Positions 1-5,899 of a stretch of 6,867 nucleotides of DNA are shown here, piece after piece. The DNA is taken from positions 1-6,867 of the forward strand of contig JAUZEI010000473.1 in the NCBI GenBank assembly GCA_030839105.1, written 5' to 3'. A program made the translations under genes and the position numbers. This DNA is from Actinomycetota bacterium. Its GTDB lineage: Bacteria; Actinomycetota; Acidimicrobiia; IMCC26256; PALSA-610. The notes beneath the pieces were generated by a model that was not told the DNA's origin, searched no databases, and saw nothing but the letters and a program-made list of their open reading frames with translations. Every line of letters begins with the position of its first letter. Positions within the stretch are counted from its first letter, which is position 1.

Positions 1-1
1 C

Positions 2-34
2 GACCGCGACCTCATGGAGTTGCAGAAGCAATGA
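2..34 (+). CDS. 3' end of an unidentified upstream gene (partial)
   Basis: Frame 2 reads DRDLMELQKQ and then TGA, whose last three bases share the ATGA with the next gene's start codon. A 4-base ATGA overlap is the usual sign of two genes in one operon with coupled translation, so I take this as the C-terminus of a gene that begins left of the window. Ten residues are too few to name a product. The alternative is that this is a chance open frame in leader DNA. The overlap supports a real gene; the short length keeps confidence moderate. Confidence 0.5.
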   Translation, partial: DRDLMELQKQ

Positions 35-843
35 CGAACACTCCCACCGACGAACGCGAAGTCGAACCGGAGAACTCGGCCACACCGGTCCCGGCGTCGT
101 CCACCACGCCCGCGCCGCCCGCGCCCGCGCCGGTGCCGTTCTGGCAGCGCCCGCTCGTCGAGCGGTTCCTCGTTCCGCTCGTGCTGCCGGTGGCGGTGGT
201 CGTCGGGCTCGTCGCGTACGTGTTGAACATCTCGCGGATCTTCCTGTCCGGCCACGGGCACATCCCGGTCATCATCGGGACGATCATCACCGTGATGATC
301 CTCTTGGGCGCGACGCTGCTGTCGGTCAACTCGGACAGATTGCGGCAGTCGGCCGTCACGCTCGTCGGCGCGGCCTTCATTTTCTCGATCATGTCGGCGG
401 GCTGGTTGGTCGTCGGCAGTGCGCAGCCGAAGGAGACGGGGCCGACCACTTTGTCGGAGACATTGAAGGTCACGCAGCCGCCGATCCCGGTGACCGCCGC
501 GCCCGGTGGAAAGCTTGCGTTCGCCCCGAGTCAACTGAAGGCGAAGACCGGGCTCGCGAAGTTCGACGTATCGGTGGCCGGCGCGGGGCACACCTTTACG
601 ATGCAGGACCCATCGACATTGATGCAGCAGCTCGTGTTGAACGCGGCGGGTACGAAAGTGAGCGGCGTCGCGTTCTTCTCCAAGGCGGGGAGCTACACGT
701 TCTACTGTTCGGTGCCCGGCCACGAGGCGGCGGGAATGAAGGGCGAGGTCGTCGTCACCGGTCCACCCGTCACTCTCGACAAGGCCCTGACCGACGCCGG
801 TAACCCGCCCGGTGCGGTCGCGGGCGGTGGCGCGGCCGGCTAG
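31..843 (+). CDS. Membrane-anchored blue-copper (cupredoxin) domain protein
   Basis: 270 aa. A Pro/Ala/Thr-rich, probably cytosolic N-terminus (1-40) is followed by three hydrophobic helices (about 45-67, 77-98 and 108-130). The remainder, about 150-244, is a cupredoxin fold that should face outside the membrane. The type 1 copper ligands look complete: His187 in AGAGHTF, then Cys226, His231 and Met236 in CSVPGHEAAGM, resembling the auracyanin/plastocyanin ligand loop. The family carries single electrons between redox partners or delivers copper; which applies here is not visible. The ATG is preceded by GGAG at 16-19 (11-nt gap) and overlaps the stop of the gene before it, so the upstream gene, if a redox enzyme, may be its partner. 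The C-terminal tail is Gly/Ala-rich and low in complexity. No lipobox is seen. Cupredoxin assignment is firm; exact role is unknown. Confidence 0.9.
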   Translation: MTNTPTDEREVEPENSATPVPASSTTPAPPAPAPVPFWQRPLVERFLVPLVLPVAVVVGLVAYVLNISRIFLSGHGHIPVIIGTIITVMILLGATLLSVNSDRLRQSAVTLVGAAFIFSIMSAGWLVVGSAQPKETGPTTLSETLKVTQPPIPVTAAPGGKLAFAPSQLKAKTGLAKFDVSVAGAGHTFTMQDPSTLMQQLVLNAAGTKVSGVAFFSKAGSYTFYCSVPGHEAAGMKGEVVVTGPPVTLDKALTDAGNPPGAVAGGGAAG

Positions 844-875
844 CCCCGAAGCCCCGCTCGGGAACTCGCGGGCTA
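844..875. terminator. Possible shared terminator between convergent genes
   Basis: The 29-bp gap between two convergent stop codons has nested inverted repeats: TAGCCC (841-846) with GGGCTA (870-875), each overlapping one of the stop codons, and an inner CCCGA (845-849) with TCGGG (858-862) around an 8-nt loop. The outer and inner arms share bases and so are alternatives. There is no T-run on either strand, so it would be an atypical terminator at best and may be chance in GC-rich DNA. Confidence 0.22.
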
Positions 876-1745
876 CGGAACGCGGACGTTCAGCGCGTCC
901 CGCACGGCTTCCATCGTGCCCGGAAGCGGGCCGACCCGTTCCCCGTCGGCGTAGACCTCCATCGGGATCGATGCGTCGAGTGACTCCAGCTCGACGTGCG
1001 CGCCGCGCCGGGTCGTGACCTTGGGGTGCCCGACATGCGTGCCCTTGAACACCTTGGGGAAGTTCCGGAGGAACTCGGGTCGCCCCATGGCCCCGACGAT
1101 CGTCACGTCGAGCAGGCCGTCGTCGAGCCTGGCGTCAGGAGTGACGCGCATCCCGCCCGCGTACGCGGGACCGTTGCCGACCGCGACGAGCCAGGCCGTC
1201 GTCTCGAGCGACTCGCCGTCGACGGTCACTCGGAAGCGATGGGGCTTGTAGACGGCGAGGGTGCGCAACACCGCCGCTACGTAGAGGGTGGTACCCGACA
1301 ACCGGCGGACGGTGTTCGCCCAGCGATTGGCCTCCGCGTCGAAACCCGACGCGGTCACGCACGTGTACCAGCGGCCGTTCACGCGCCCGAGATCTACGAC
1401 CCGATCGTGACCGCTCGCCAGGGCGTCGAACGCGCGCAACGGTTGTTTCGGGTCGTAGCCGAGCACGCGCGCGAAGTCGTTGCCCGCGCCGGTCGGAACC
1501 ACCGCGAGTCGCCGACCGGTGTCGGCCGCAACGCCCGCGACCTCGGTGACGAGCCCGTCGCCGCCGCACGCGACGAGATCGTGGCCGTCGTCGGCCGCGG
1601 CCCGCGCCAGCTTTGTGGGCGCTCCCGGCTCGGGCGAGACGTGCAGCGCGATGCCCGCATCACTCGCGGCGCGTTCGAGCTCGGGCAGCAGCTTCTGGGT
1701 GCGTCCCCGACCGGCTACCGGATTGACGATGGCGGTCCACGGCAT
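873..1745 (-). CDS. Diacylglycerol kinase-family lipid kinase (YegS/BmrU/Rv2252 type)
   Basis: 290 aa, the usual length of this family. It should phosphorylate a lipid alcohol such as diacylglycerol using ATP at the inner face of the membrane, feeding phosphatidic acid back to phospholipid synthesis; the true substrate cannot be read from sequence. Visible motifs in order: NPVAG (8-12) at the nucleotide site, GGDGLVTEV (61-69), PTGAGNDFAR (84-93), ARLDDGLLDV (205-214) in the C-terminal beta domain, and ADGE (267-270). The glycine loop has Leu where most bacterial members have Thr (GGDGT); sphingosine kinases also have a GDGL form, so this need not inactivate it. The start is the ATG right before the first beta strand (PWTAIVNP), with no clear Shine-Dalgarno but a -10-like box 6 nt upstream. 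It is divergent from uppS and convergent with the cupredoxin gene, so probably transcribed alone. Confidence 0.93.
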   Translation of the reverse strand: MPWTAIVNPVAGRGRTQKLLPELERAASDAGIALHVSPEPGAPTKLARAAADDGHDLVACGGDGLVTEVAGVAADTGRRLAVVPTGAGNDFARVLGYDPKQPLRAFDALASGHDRVVDLGRVNGRWYTCVTASGFDAEANRWANTVRRLSGTTLYVAAVLRTLAVYKPHRFRVTVDGESLETTAWLVAVGNGPAYAGGMRVTPDARLDDGLLDVTIVGAMGRPEFLRNFPKVFKGTHVGHPKVTTRRGAHVELESLDASIPMEVYADGERVGPLPGTMEAVRDALNVRVP

Positions 1746-1751
1746 CGCCGG

Positions 1752-1757
1752 AAGCTA
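1752..1757 (-). promoter_or_regulatory. Candidate -10 box for the lipid kinase, leaderless
   Basis: On the - strand TAGCTT (fits the actinobacterial TANNNT -10 pattern) is followed by exactly 6 nt (CCGGCG) and then the kinase ATG, putting the expected transcription start on the start codon. No Shine-Dalgarno is seen, which agrees with leaderless translation. No good -35 is visible, so this rests on a short motif. Confidence 0.33.
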
Positions 1758-1774
1758 CTTCGCCGGTGCGGGTA

Positions 1775-1795
1775 GCGTCCGAGCCGTGCGGACGC
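1775..1795 (+). other. Perfect 7-bp inverted repeat in the uppS leader
   Basis: GCGTCCG (1775-1781) and CGGACGC (1789-1795) flank a 7-nt loop, 40 bp before the uppS start. As RNA it would form a stable GC hairpin if the uppS transcript begins upstream, for example after the TANNNT-like TAGCGT at 1773-1778 (which overlaps it) or further left. It could be a protein-binding site or incidental. Confidence 0.3.
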
Positions 1796-1827
1796 AGCGG
1801 AGCCACGGACGGCGTAGCGAGGGAGCC
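1781..1827 (+). repeat. Imperfect GAGCC-led direct repeats before uppS
   Basis: Two similar units of about 19-20 bp start with GAGCC: 1781-1799 (GAGCC, then CGGACG, ending CAGCG) and 1800-1819 (GAGCC, then CGGACGG, ending GTAGCG). A third GAGCC begins at 1823 and contains the uppS ribosome-binding site. The units differ by a small indel and several bases, so this is a degenerate repeat typical of GC-rich spacers and its function is unknown. Confidence 0.4.
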
Positions 1828-1835
1828 GCGACACC

Positions 1836-2564
1836 ATGAGTACGCCCGCCGACCTCGACCTGTCGCGCATGCCCAAGCATGTGGCAATCGTGATGGACGG
1901 CAACGGCCGGTGGGCGCAACAGCGCGGGCTGAAGCGAACCGATGGGCACGCGGCGGGCGAGGAGGCGCTGTTCGACACGGTCGACGGCGCGCTGGACATC
2001 GGGTTGCAATGGCTGACCGTCTACGCGTTCTCTACCGAGAACTGGCGCCGCCCGCTCGACGAGGTGCGCTTCCTCATGAACTTCAACGAGCGGCTGTTGC
2101 TCGCGCGGCGTGACGATCTGAACGAGCGGGGCGTGCGCGTGCGGTTCATCGGTCGGCGCGGCGGGAGGGTACCGGGCCGGGTCCGACGCCGGATCGAAGA
2201 GACGGAGGAGCTGACCGCGGGGAACCGCCGTCTGACGTTGACGTTCGCGTTCAACTACGGCGGACGCGCCGAGATTGTCGACGCGGTGCGGACGATCGCG
2301 CAGGACGCGGCCGACGGCCGGGTCGATCCGGCGAAGATCGACGAGCGCACGATCGCCCGCCAGCTCTACCGCCCCGACATGCCCGATCCGGATCTGCTCG
2401 TGCGCACCTCGGGCGAGTACCGGATCTCGAACTATCTGCTGTGGGAGCTTGCGTACTCGGAGCTGGTCTTCACCGACGTCCTCTGGCCCGACTTTCGCAC
2501 GAAGGACCTCGTCGAGGCGATCGCCGAGTACCAACGCCGCGACCGCCGCTTCGGCGCCATCTGA
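1836..2564 (+). CDS. uppS: Isoprenyl transferase (cis-prenyl / polyprenyl diphosphate synthase)
   Basis: 242 aa, full length for the UppS family. It adds isopentenyl diphosphate units in cis to an allylic primer, giving the long polyprenyl diphosphate that, once dephosphorylated, carries peptidoglycan and other wall glycan precursors; it works in the cytosol at the membrane. Family signatures: HVAIVMDGNGRWAQQRG (15-31) with catalytic Asp21, FSTENW (65-70), FNYGGRAEI (139-147), RTSGEYRISNYLLW (190-203) for the pyrophosphate site, and AYSELVFTDVLWPDF (206-220), whose Glu209 aligns, as I judge it, with the metal-binding Glu of the E. coli enzyme. Chain length (C50, C55 or shorter as in some actinobacteria) cannot be told by eye. 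The ATG has GAGGGAG at 1819-1825, 10 nt upstream. It is separated from recO by a repeat-bearing spacer, so probably not in one operon with it. Confidence 0.97.
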   Translation: MSTPADLDLSRMPKHVAIVMDGNGRWAQQRGLKRTDGHAAGEEALFDTVDGALDIGLQWLTVYAFSTENWRRPLDEVRFLMNFNERLLLARRDDLNERGVRVRFIGRRGGRVPGRVRRRIEETEELTAGNRRLTLTFAFNYGGRAEIVDAVRTIAQDAADGRVDPAKIDERTIARQLYRPDMPDPDLLVRTSGEYRISNYLLWELAYSELVFTDVLWPDFRTKDLVEAIAEYQRRDRRFGAI

Positions 2565-2565
2565 C

Positions 2566-2593
2566 CCCGAAATCCTGCCAACAGTGGGCAGGG
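2566..2593. repeat. 28-bp direct repeat, copy 1
   Basis: Identical over 28 bases to the copy at 2610-2637, starting 2 nt after the uppS stop codon. Each unit begins CCCGAAATCCTGCC and ends GGGCAGGG, with an internal hairpin of CCTGCC (2574-2579) and GGCAGG (2587-2592) around a 7-nt loop. The period of the pair is 44 bp, with a 16-bp unrelated spacer between copies. Exact identity in a non-coding gap suggests recent duplication or selection for sequence. Confidence 0.9.
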
Positions 2594-2609
2594 AAACGTG
2601 CGCCTGGCG

Positions 2610-2637
2610 CCCGAAATCCTGCCAACAGTGGGCAGGG
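2610..2637. repeat. 28-bp direct repeat, copy 2
   Basis: Second exact copy of the unit at 2566-2593. The following TTT at 2638-2640 extends the internal hairpin to a 10-bp stem, which copy 1 lacks because AAA follows it. No third copy was seen anywhere else in the window on either strand. Confidence 0.9.
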
Positions 2638-2640
2638 TTT
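2614..2640 (+). terminator. Hairpin in repeat copy 2, likely uppS terminator
   Basis: AAATCCTGCC (2614-2623) pairs with GGCAGGGTTT (2631-2640) across a 7-nt loop, using one T·G wobble, giving a 10-bp stem whose distal arm ends in TTT. It sits about 50 bp after the uppS stop and before the recO promoter candidate, a sensible place for a terminator. The T-run is only 3 long, so efficiency is doubtful; it may instead be a dispersed palindromic element. Confidence 0.5.
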
Positions 2641-2668
2641 GCGGGTATGGCGGGTGAGGGTCGGCGAA

Positions 2669-2682
2669 TTACACTGCTGTAA
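2669..2682 (+). promoter_or_regulatory. Candidate recO leaderless promoter and TTACA/TGTAA palindrome
   Basis: TACACT (2670-2675) fits the TANNNT -10 pattern and is followed by 6 nt and then the recO ATG, so transcription should start at or next to the A of the ATG. There is no Shine-Dalgarno at normal spacing; the nearest purine run (GAGGG, 2656-2660) is over 20 nt away. The same bases form a perfect inverted repeat, TTACA (2669-2673), CTGC, TGTAA (2678-2682), which would suit a repressor or could be chance. No convincing -35 is seen. Confidence 0.42.
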
Positions 2683-3413
2683 TGCCGGGGCTGTATCGGG
2701 ACGAGGGGGTCGTCCTCCGCACGATCAAGCTCGGGGAGGCGGACCGCATCGTCACGGTGCTCACGCAGGGTCACGGCAAGGTGCGCGCCGTCGCCAAGGG
2801 CGTCCGCAAGACGTCGAGCCGGTTCGGGGCGCGGCTCGAGCCGATGACCCGGGTTGCGCTCCAGTGCTACCGGGGACGCGAGCTCGACGTCGTGACCCAG
2901 GCCGAGACGCTCGAGGCGAACCGCGGTCTGCGGGAGCAGTACACGTTGCTCACCCACGCGATCCCGATGCTCGAAGCGGTCGACGGCGTCGCGCAGGAGC
3001 ACGAGCCGAACCCGGCGCTCTACCGCATGCTCACGGGCGCGCTCCGGGCGCTCGGCGAATTGCAGAACCCGGTGGTCACGTCCGCGTTCTTCTGGAAGCT
3101 GCTGTCGCTCGAGGGCATCCATCCGATGCTCGACGGGTGCGCCCGCTGCGGTCGCACCGAGGGCGACGACGACGCCGGCCTCGTCGCGTTCGATCTCGAC
3201 GAAGGTGGCGCGCTGTGCCGGGCGTGCGCGCGGGGCGGGGGCTGGCCGCTCTCGTATCCGGCGCTCGACCTGTTGCGCCGAATGCTCGGCGGTGGCTTGA
3301 ACGGTGTCTTCGCCCAGCCTCCCGGACCCGAGACGCACGAGGTCGAACAGCTCGGTATCCGGGCGGTCGAACATCACGTCGAGCGCCGTCTGCGTTCGAC
3401 CGCGTTGCTGTAA
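2682..3413 (+). CDS. recO: DNA repair protein RecO
   Basis: 243 aa, normal for RecO. The family binds single- and double-stranded DNA, anneals complementary strands, and works with RecR (and RecF) to load RecA onto SSB-coated gaps. An N-terminal OB-fold part (about 1-80) opens with LYRDEGVVLRTIKLGEADRI and contains AKGVRKTSSRFGARLEP (38-54), both typical. A helical middle region (about 85-145) includes FFWKLLSLEGIHP. The zinc site has four cysteines: Cys153 and Cys156 (CARC), then Cys179 and Cys182 (CRAC). All landmarks are present, so it should be functional. It starts at the ATG right after a -10-like box, without a Shine-Dalgarno. Upstream is uppS and downstream glyS, a common housekeeping neighbourhood; spacers with hairpins on both sides suggest its own transcript. 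Confidence 0.96.
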   Translation: MPGLYRDEGVVLRTIKLGEADRIVTVLTQGHGKVRAVAKGVRKTSSRFGARLEPMTRVALQCYRGRELDVVTQAETLEANRGLREQYTLLTHAIPMLEAVDGVAQEHEPNPALYRMLTGALRALGELQNPVVTSAFFWKLLSLEGIHPMLDGCARCGRTEGDDDAGLVAFDLDEGGALCRACARGGGWPLSYPALDLLRRMLGGGLNGVFAQPPGPETHEVEQLGIRAVEHHVERRLRSTALL

Positions 3414-3446
3414 CCGCCTCGCCACGCCCGGGAGAGCCCGGCCAAC

Positions 3447-3465
3447 GCCCGGCTCTGGGCCGGGC
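3447..3465 (+). terminator. GC-rich hairpin after recO
   Basis: A perfect 7-bp stem, GCCCGGC (3447-3453) and GCCGGGC (3459-3465), with a 5-nt loop, lies 33 nt after the recO stop. It is followed by AAAGTGG, not a T-run, so it is either a U-less terminator as often proposed for actinobacteria or a structured element near the glyS promoter. A second nearby GCCCGG (3436-3441) could compete for the same distal arm. Confidence 0.42.
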
Positions 3466-3483
3466 AAAGTGGACACTGGCGAC

Positions 3484-3489
3484 TAGCCT
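3484..3489 (+). promoter_or_regulatory. Candidate -10 box for glyS
   Basis: TAGCCT matches TANNNT and lies 9 nt before the glyS ATG, which would give an mRNA leader of only a few bases. There is no strong Shine-Dalgarno (only TGGA at 3489-3492). No clear -35 is present. The 85-bp spacer is too short for a T-box riboswitch, and I see none. Confidence 0.28.
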
Positions 3490-3498
3490 GGACTGCCT

Positions 3499-4842
3499 AT
3501 GGCAGCCGCCGGCGACCCCAAGTTGATGGAACGCGTCGTCAACCTCGCCAAGCGTCGCGGTCTGGTGTTCCCGTCGTCCGACATCTACGGAGGCTTCCGC
3601 TCCACCTGGGATTACGGACCCCTCGGCGTGCTGCTCAAGCGCAATGTCAAGGACGCCTGGTGGCGTTCGATGGTGCAGCTCCGCAGCGACATGGTGGGTC
3701 TCGACGCCGCGATCCTCATGGCCCCGAAGGTCTGGGAGGCGAGCGGCCACATCGCCACGTTCACCGACCCGCTCGTCGACTGTCGCAACTGCAAGGAACG
3801 CTTCCGGGCCGTCCAGCTCCCCTACTCGGGCGCGTGCCCGTACTGCGGCGCGAAGGACTCCTTCACGGAGGCCCGCAACTTCAACCTGATGTTCCAGACC
3901 CACGTCGGTCCGGTCGAGAGCGACTCGTCGATCGCATACCTGCGGCCCGAGACCGCCCAGGGCATCTTCGTCAACTTCAAGAACGTCCAGACGACGACCC
4001 GCAAGAAGCCGCCGTTCGGTATCGCGCAGATCGGTAAGTCGTTCCGCAACGAGATCACGCCCGGCAACTTCATCTTCCGCACCCGTGAGTTCGAGCAGAT
4101 GGAGATGGAGTACTTCGTCCCGCCCGACCAGAGTGCGCAGTGGTTCGAGTACTGGGTGGCGGAGCGCTACCGCTGGCACATCGACCTCGGCATCCCCGAG
4201 GACAAGCTGCGTATCCGGCCCCACGAGACCGAAGAGCTCTCGCACTACTCCAGCCAGACGAGCGACCTCGAGTTCGCGTATCCGTGGGGTTGGGGCGAGC
4301 TCGAGGGCATCGCGAACCGCGGCGACTACGACCTCTCCCAACACGCGAAGTTCTCGGGCGAGGATCTCACGTACTTCGACCAGGAGAACGACGAGCGCTA
4401 CCTGCCGTACGTCATCGAGCCCGCGCTCGGCGCCGACCGGGCGACGCTCGCATTCCTGCTCGCCGCCTACGACGAGGACGAAGCCACCTCCGGCGAGGGC
4501 AAGGTCGAGAAGCGCACGGTCCTGCGCCTCGATCCGCGGCTCGCGCCGATCAAGGTCGCCGTCCTGCCGCTCTCGAAGAAAGACACGCTGCTCCCGCTGA
4601 CCGACGAAGTCGCCGACGCGCTGCGGCCGCATTTCCAGATCGACGTCGACCTCGCCGGCGCGATCGGGCGCCGGTACCGCCGTCAGGACGAGACCGGCAC
4701 GCCCCTCTGTGTCACGATCGACTTCGACTCGATCGACGATCGCGCCGTTACCGTGCGCGATCGCGACACCATGGCCCAAGAAAGAATTCCGCTCGACCGG
4801 CTCGTCGCCGAGCTCCGTGATCGTTTAGGTGTGATCTGCTGA
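3499..4842 (+). CDS. glyS: Glycyl-tRNA synthetase, one-chain (homodimer) type
   Basis: 447 aa. A class II synthetase that joins glycine to tRNA-Gly using ATP in the cytosol; essential. It is the eukaryote-like alpha2 form found in actinobacteria, Thermus and mycoplasmas, not the split GlyQ/GlyS form. It opens with [20 protein letters not shown] (13-32) and WDYGPLG (37-43). Motif 2 region: [10 protein letters not shown] (125-134), [13 protein letters not shown] (148-160) and [11 protein letters not shown] (179-189), then [14 protein letters not shown] (193-206). [11 protein letters not shown] and [13 protein letters not shown] (267-279) form the glycine pocket. Motif 3 includes EPALGADR (307-314). 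The anticodon-binding domain begins near 345 ([12 protein letters not shown]). Cys95, Cys98, Cys113 and Cys116 make a zinc site in the insertion. The alternative symbol glyQS is also used. It leads a run with the J-RDD gene (1-base stop/start overlap) and ppdK. Confidence 0.98.
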   Translation: MAAAGDPKLMERVVNLAKRRGLVFPSSDIYGGFRSTWDYGPLGVLLKRNVKDAWWRSMVQLRSDMVGLDAAILMAPKVWEASGHIATFTDPLVDCRNCKERFRAVQLPYSGACPYCGAKDSFTEARNFNLMFQTHVGPVESDSSIAYLRPETAQGIFVNFKNVQTTTRKKPPFGIAQIGKSFRNEITPGNFIFRTREFEQMEMEYFVPPDQSAQWFEYWVAERYRWHIDLGIPEDKLRIRPHETEELSHYSSQTSDLEFAYPWGWGELEGIANRGDYDLSQHAKFSGEDLTYFDQENDERYLPYVIEPALGADRATLAFLLAAYDEDEATSGEGKVEKRTVLRLDPRLAPIKVAVLPLSKKDTLLPLTDEVADALRPHFQIDVDLAGAIGRRYRRQDETGTPLCVTIDFDSIDDRAVTVRDRDTMAQERIPLDRLVAELRDRLGVIC

Positions 4843-5888
4843 TGGACGACTATTACTCGCTGCTCGGTATCGACGCGGACGCGTCGGTCGACGACATACG
4901 CGGTGCGTACCGCGTCCGCAAGGACGGCCTCGACACCGCGAGCGACTCGGGCCGGGCCGACGCGGCGAAGCTCAACAAGGCGTGGAATGTGCTCTCCGAC
5001 CCGTACCAGCGCGGTCGTTACGACGAGCAGCGTTCACTCGCCGTGGAGGAGGGCACCCTCGGCGCCGACGACGGTGACGGTGGTGCCGTGACGACCACCA
5101 ACGGATCGGCCTCCAACGGCGCGACCGGCAAGGGGCTACGCGCGACCGCGCGCAACTCCCGCCAGGCGCGCCAACAGTCCACGCGTGAGCTGCGCGACGC
5201 GCGCACGAAGGCGGCCACGTTGTCGCCGCCGCCCGGCACGAAGTTCCCGGCGCCGAAGCAACGCATCATCGCGATGGTGATCGACCTCCTCGTCATCATC
5301 GTGCTCGTGAGCGGCTCACAGATCCTGGCTTCGCACGTCGCGAAGTCGCAGAAGCCCGAAGTCGTCGCGACGATCAACCGGTTCAACGACGAGATCACCG
5401 CCACGAACAAGCAGAAGAGCGACGCCGACAAGGCGGTCAGCGCCGACAAGAAGGCGAACAACACCGCCCAGCAGGCGATCGACCAGAAGAAGTCGGACGA
5501 TGCCAAGGCGAAGGCGAAAGATCTCACGACGCAGCGCGACACCCAGGTATCGAAGCTCAACCCGTATTACCTCGGGTCGATCATCATCGCCTTCATTCTC
5601 GGCTTCTTGTATCTCGCGGTCCCGACCGCCCTCACGGGCCGGACGCTCGGCAAGCGCATCCAACACCTCAAGGTCCTGCGCGAAGACGGCTCGCCCCTCG
5701 GCTGGCGCGGCGCCGTCACCCGGTTCGGTCTGGTCGTGCTCGTGACCTTCGTTCTCTATCTGTTGTTGCAACAGATCGCCGGAGTCGTCGTGTTGTTCGG
5801 CGTCACGATGTGGATGCGCAACGGGAACATGCAGGGGCTGCATGACCGTTTCGCCCACACGATCGTCGTCACCGACGCCGCAGACTGA
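4842..5888 (+). CDS. J-like domain (no HPD) fused to RDD membrane domain
   Basis: 348 aa. Residues 3-62 look like a J domain: YYSLLGIDADASVDDIRGAYR, then KLNKAWNVLSDPYQRGRYDEQ. The HPD triplet needed to stimulate DnaK is missing; the matching loop reads RKDGLDTASDSG (26-37). A polar linker (63-135) follows. An RDD domain starts at PKQRIIAMVIDLL (138-150; Arg141, Asp148), helix 1 about 142-164, helix 2 about 243-264 and a hydrophobic stretch 295-326 (one or two helices), with the usual GRTLGKRIQHLKVLREDG (266-283) and QGLHDRFAHTIVV (331-343). Between helices 1 and 2, residues 168-238 are rich in Lys, Asp, Ala and Gln with little Pro or Gly, probably a coiled coil. RDD function is mostly unknown (ion transport is shown for a few). 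It overlaps the glyS stop by 1 base, and ppdK starts 11 bp later, so co-transcription is likely. Function unknown; J-like tethering at the membrane is a guess. Confidence 0.92.
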   Translation: MDDYYSLLGIDADASVDDIRGAYRVRKDGLDTASDSGRADAAKLNKAWNVLSDPYQRGRYDEQRSLAVEEGTLGADDGDGGAVTTTNGSASNGATGKGLRATARNSRQARQQSTRELRDARTKAATLSPPPGTKFPAPKQRIIAMVIDLLVIIVLVSGSQILASHVAKSQKPEVVATINRFNDEITATNKQKSDADKAVSADKKANNTAQQAIDQKKSDDAKAKAKDLTTQRDTQVSKLNPYYLGSIIIAFILGFLYLAVPTALTGRTLGKRIQHLKVLREDGSPLGWRGAVTRFGLVVLVTFVLYLLLQQIAGVVVLFGVTMWMRNGNMQGLHDRFAHTIVVTDAAD

Positions 5889-5892
5889 AAGG
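5888..5892 (+). promoter_or_regulatory. Ribosome binding site of ppdK
   Basis: AAAGG lies 7 nt before the ATG at 5900 and overlaps the last base of the preceding stop codon. It fixes the ppdK start, and it fits coupling with the gene before it; the 11-bp gap leaves little room for a separate promoter. Confidence 0.5.
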
Positions 5893-5899
5893 TTCGTCG

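Noticed and set aside
996..1775. 259-codon + strand open frame opposite the lipid kinase
   Set aside because: Antisense to a full-length kinase with all its motifs in order; the product has no domain features.
2566..2637. CRISPR-like repeat-spacer-repeat
   Set aside because: Only two repeats with a 16-bp spacer, too short for a CRISPR spacer, and no cas gene nearby. The repeat has a hairpin, but a terminator or dispersed palindrome explains it better.
1755..3476. 573-codon open frame on the - strand across uppS and recO
   Set aside because: It lies opposite two clear, full-length genes; long antisense frames are expected in GC-rich DNA. Its translation is Arg/Glu/Pro/Val-rich without domain motifs, and it runs through the repeat-bearing spacer.
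3414..3498. T-box riboswitch controlling glyS
   Set aside because: The 85-bp spacer is too short for a T-box, and no T-box consensus or stem I pattern is visible; it holds only a GC hairpin and a -10-like box.
2441..3526. 361-codon + strand open frame overlapping uppS, recO and glyS
   Set aside because: Arg/Gly/Ala-rich out-of-frame product of three real genes; crosses two intergenic hairpins.
3076..4779. 567-codon open frame on the - strand opposite recO and glyS
   Set aside because: Fully antisense to conserved coding sequence, low-complexity composition, no recognisable motif.
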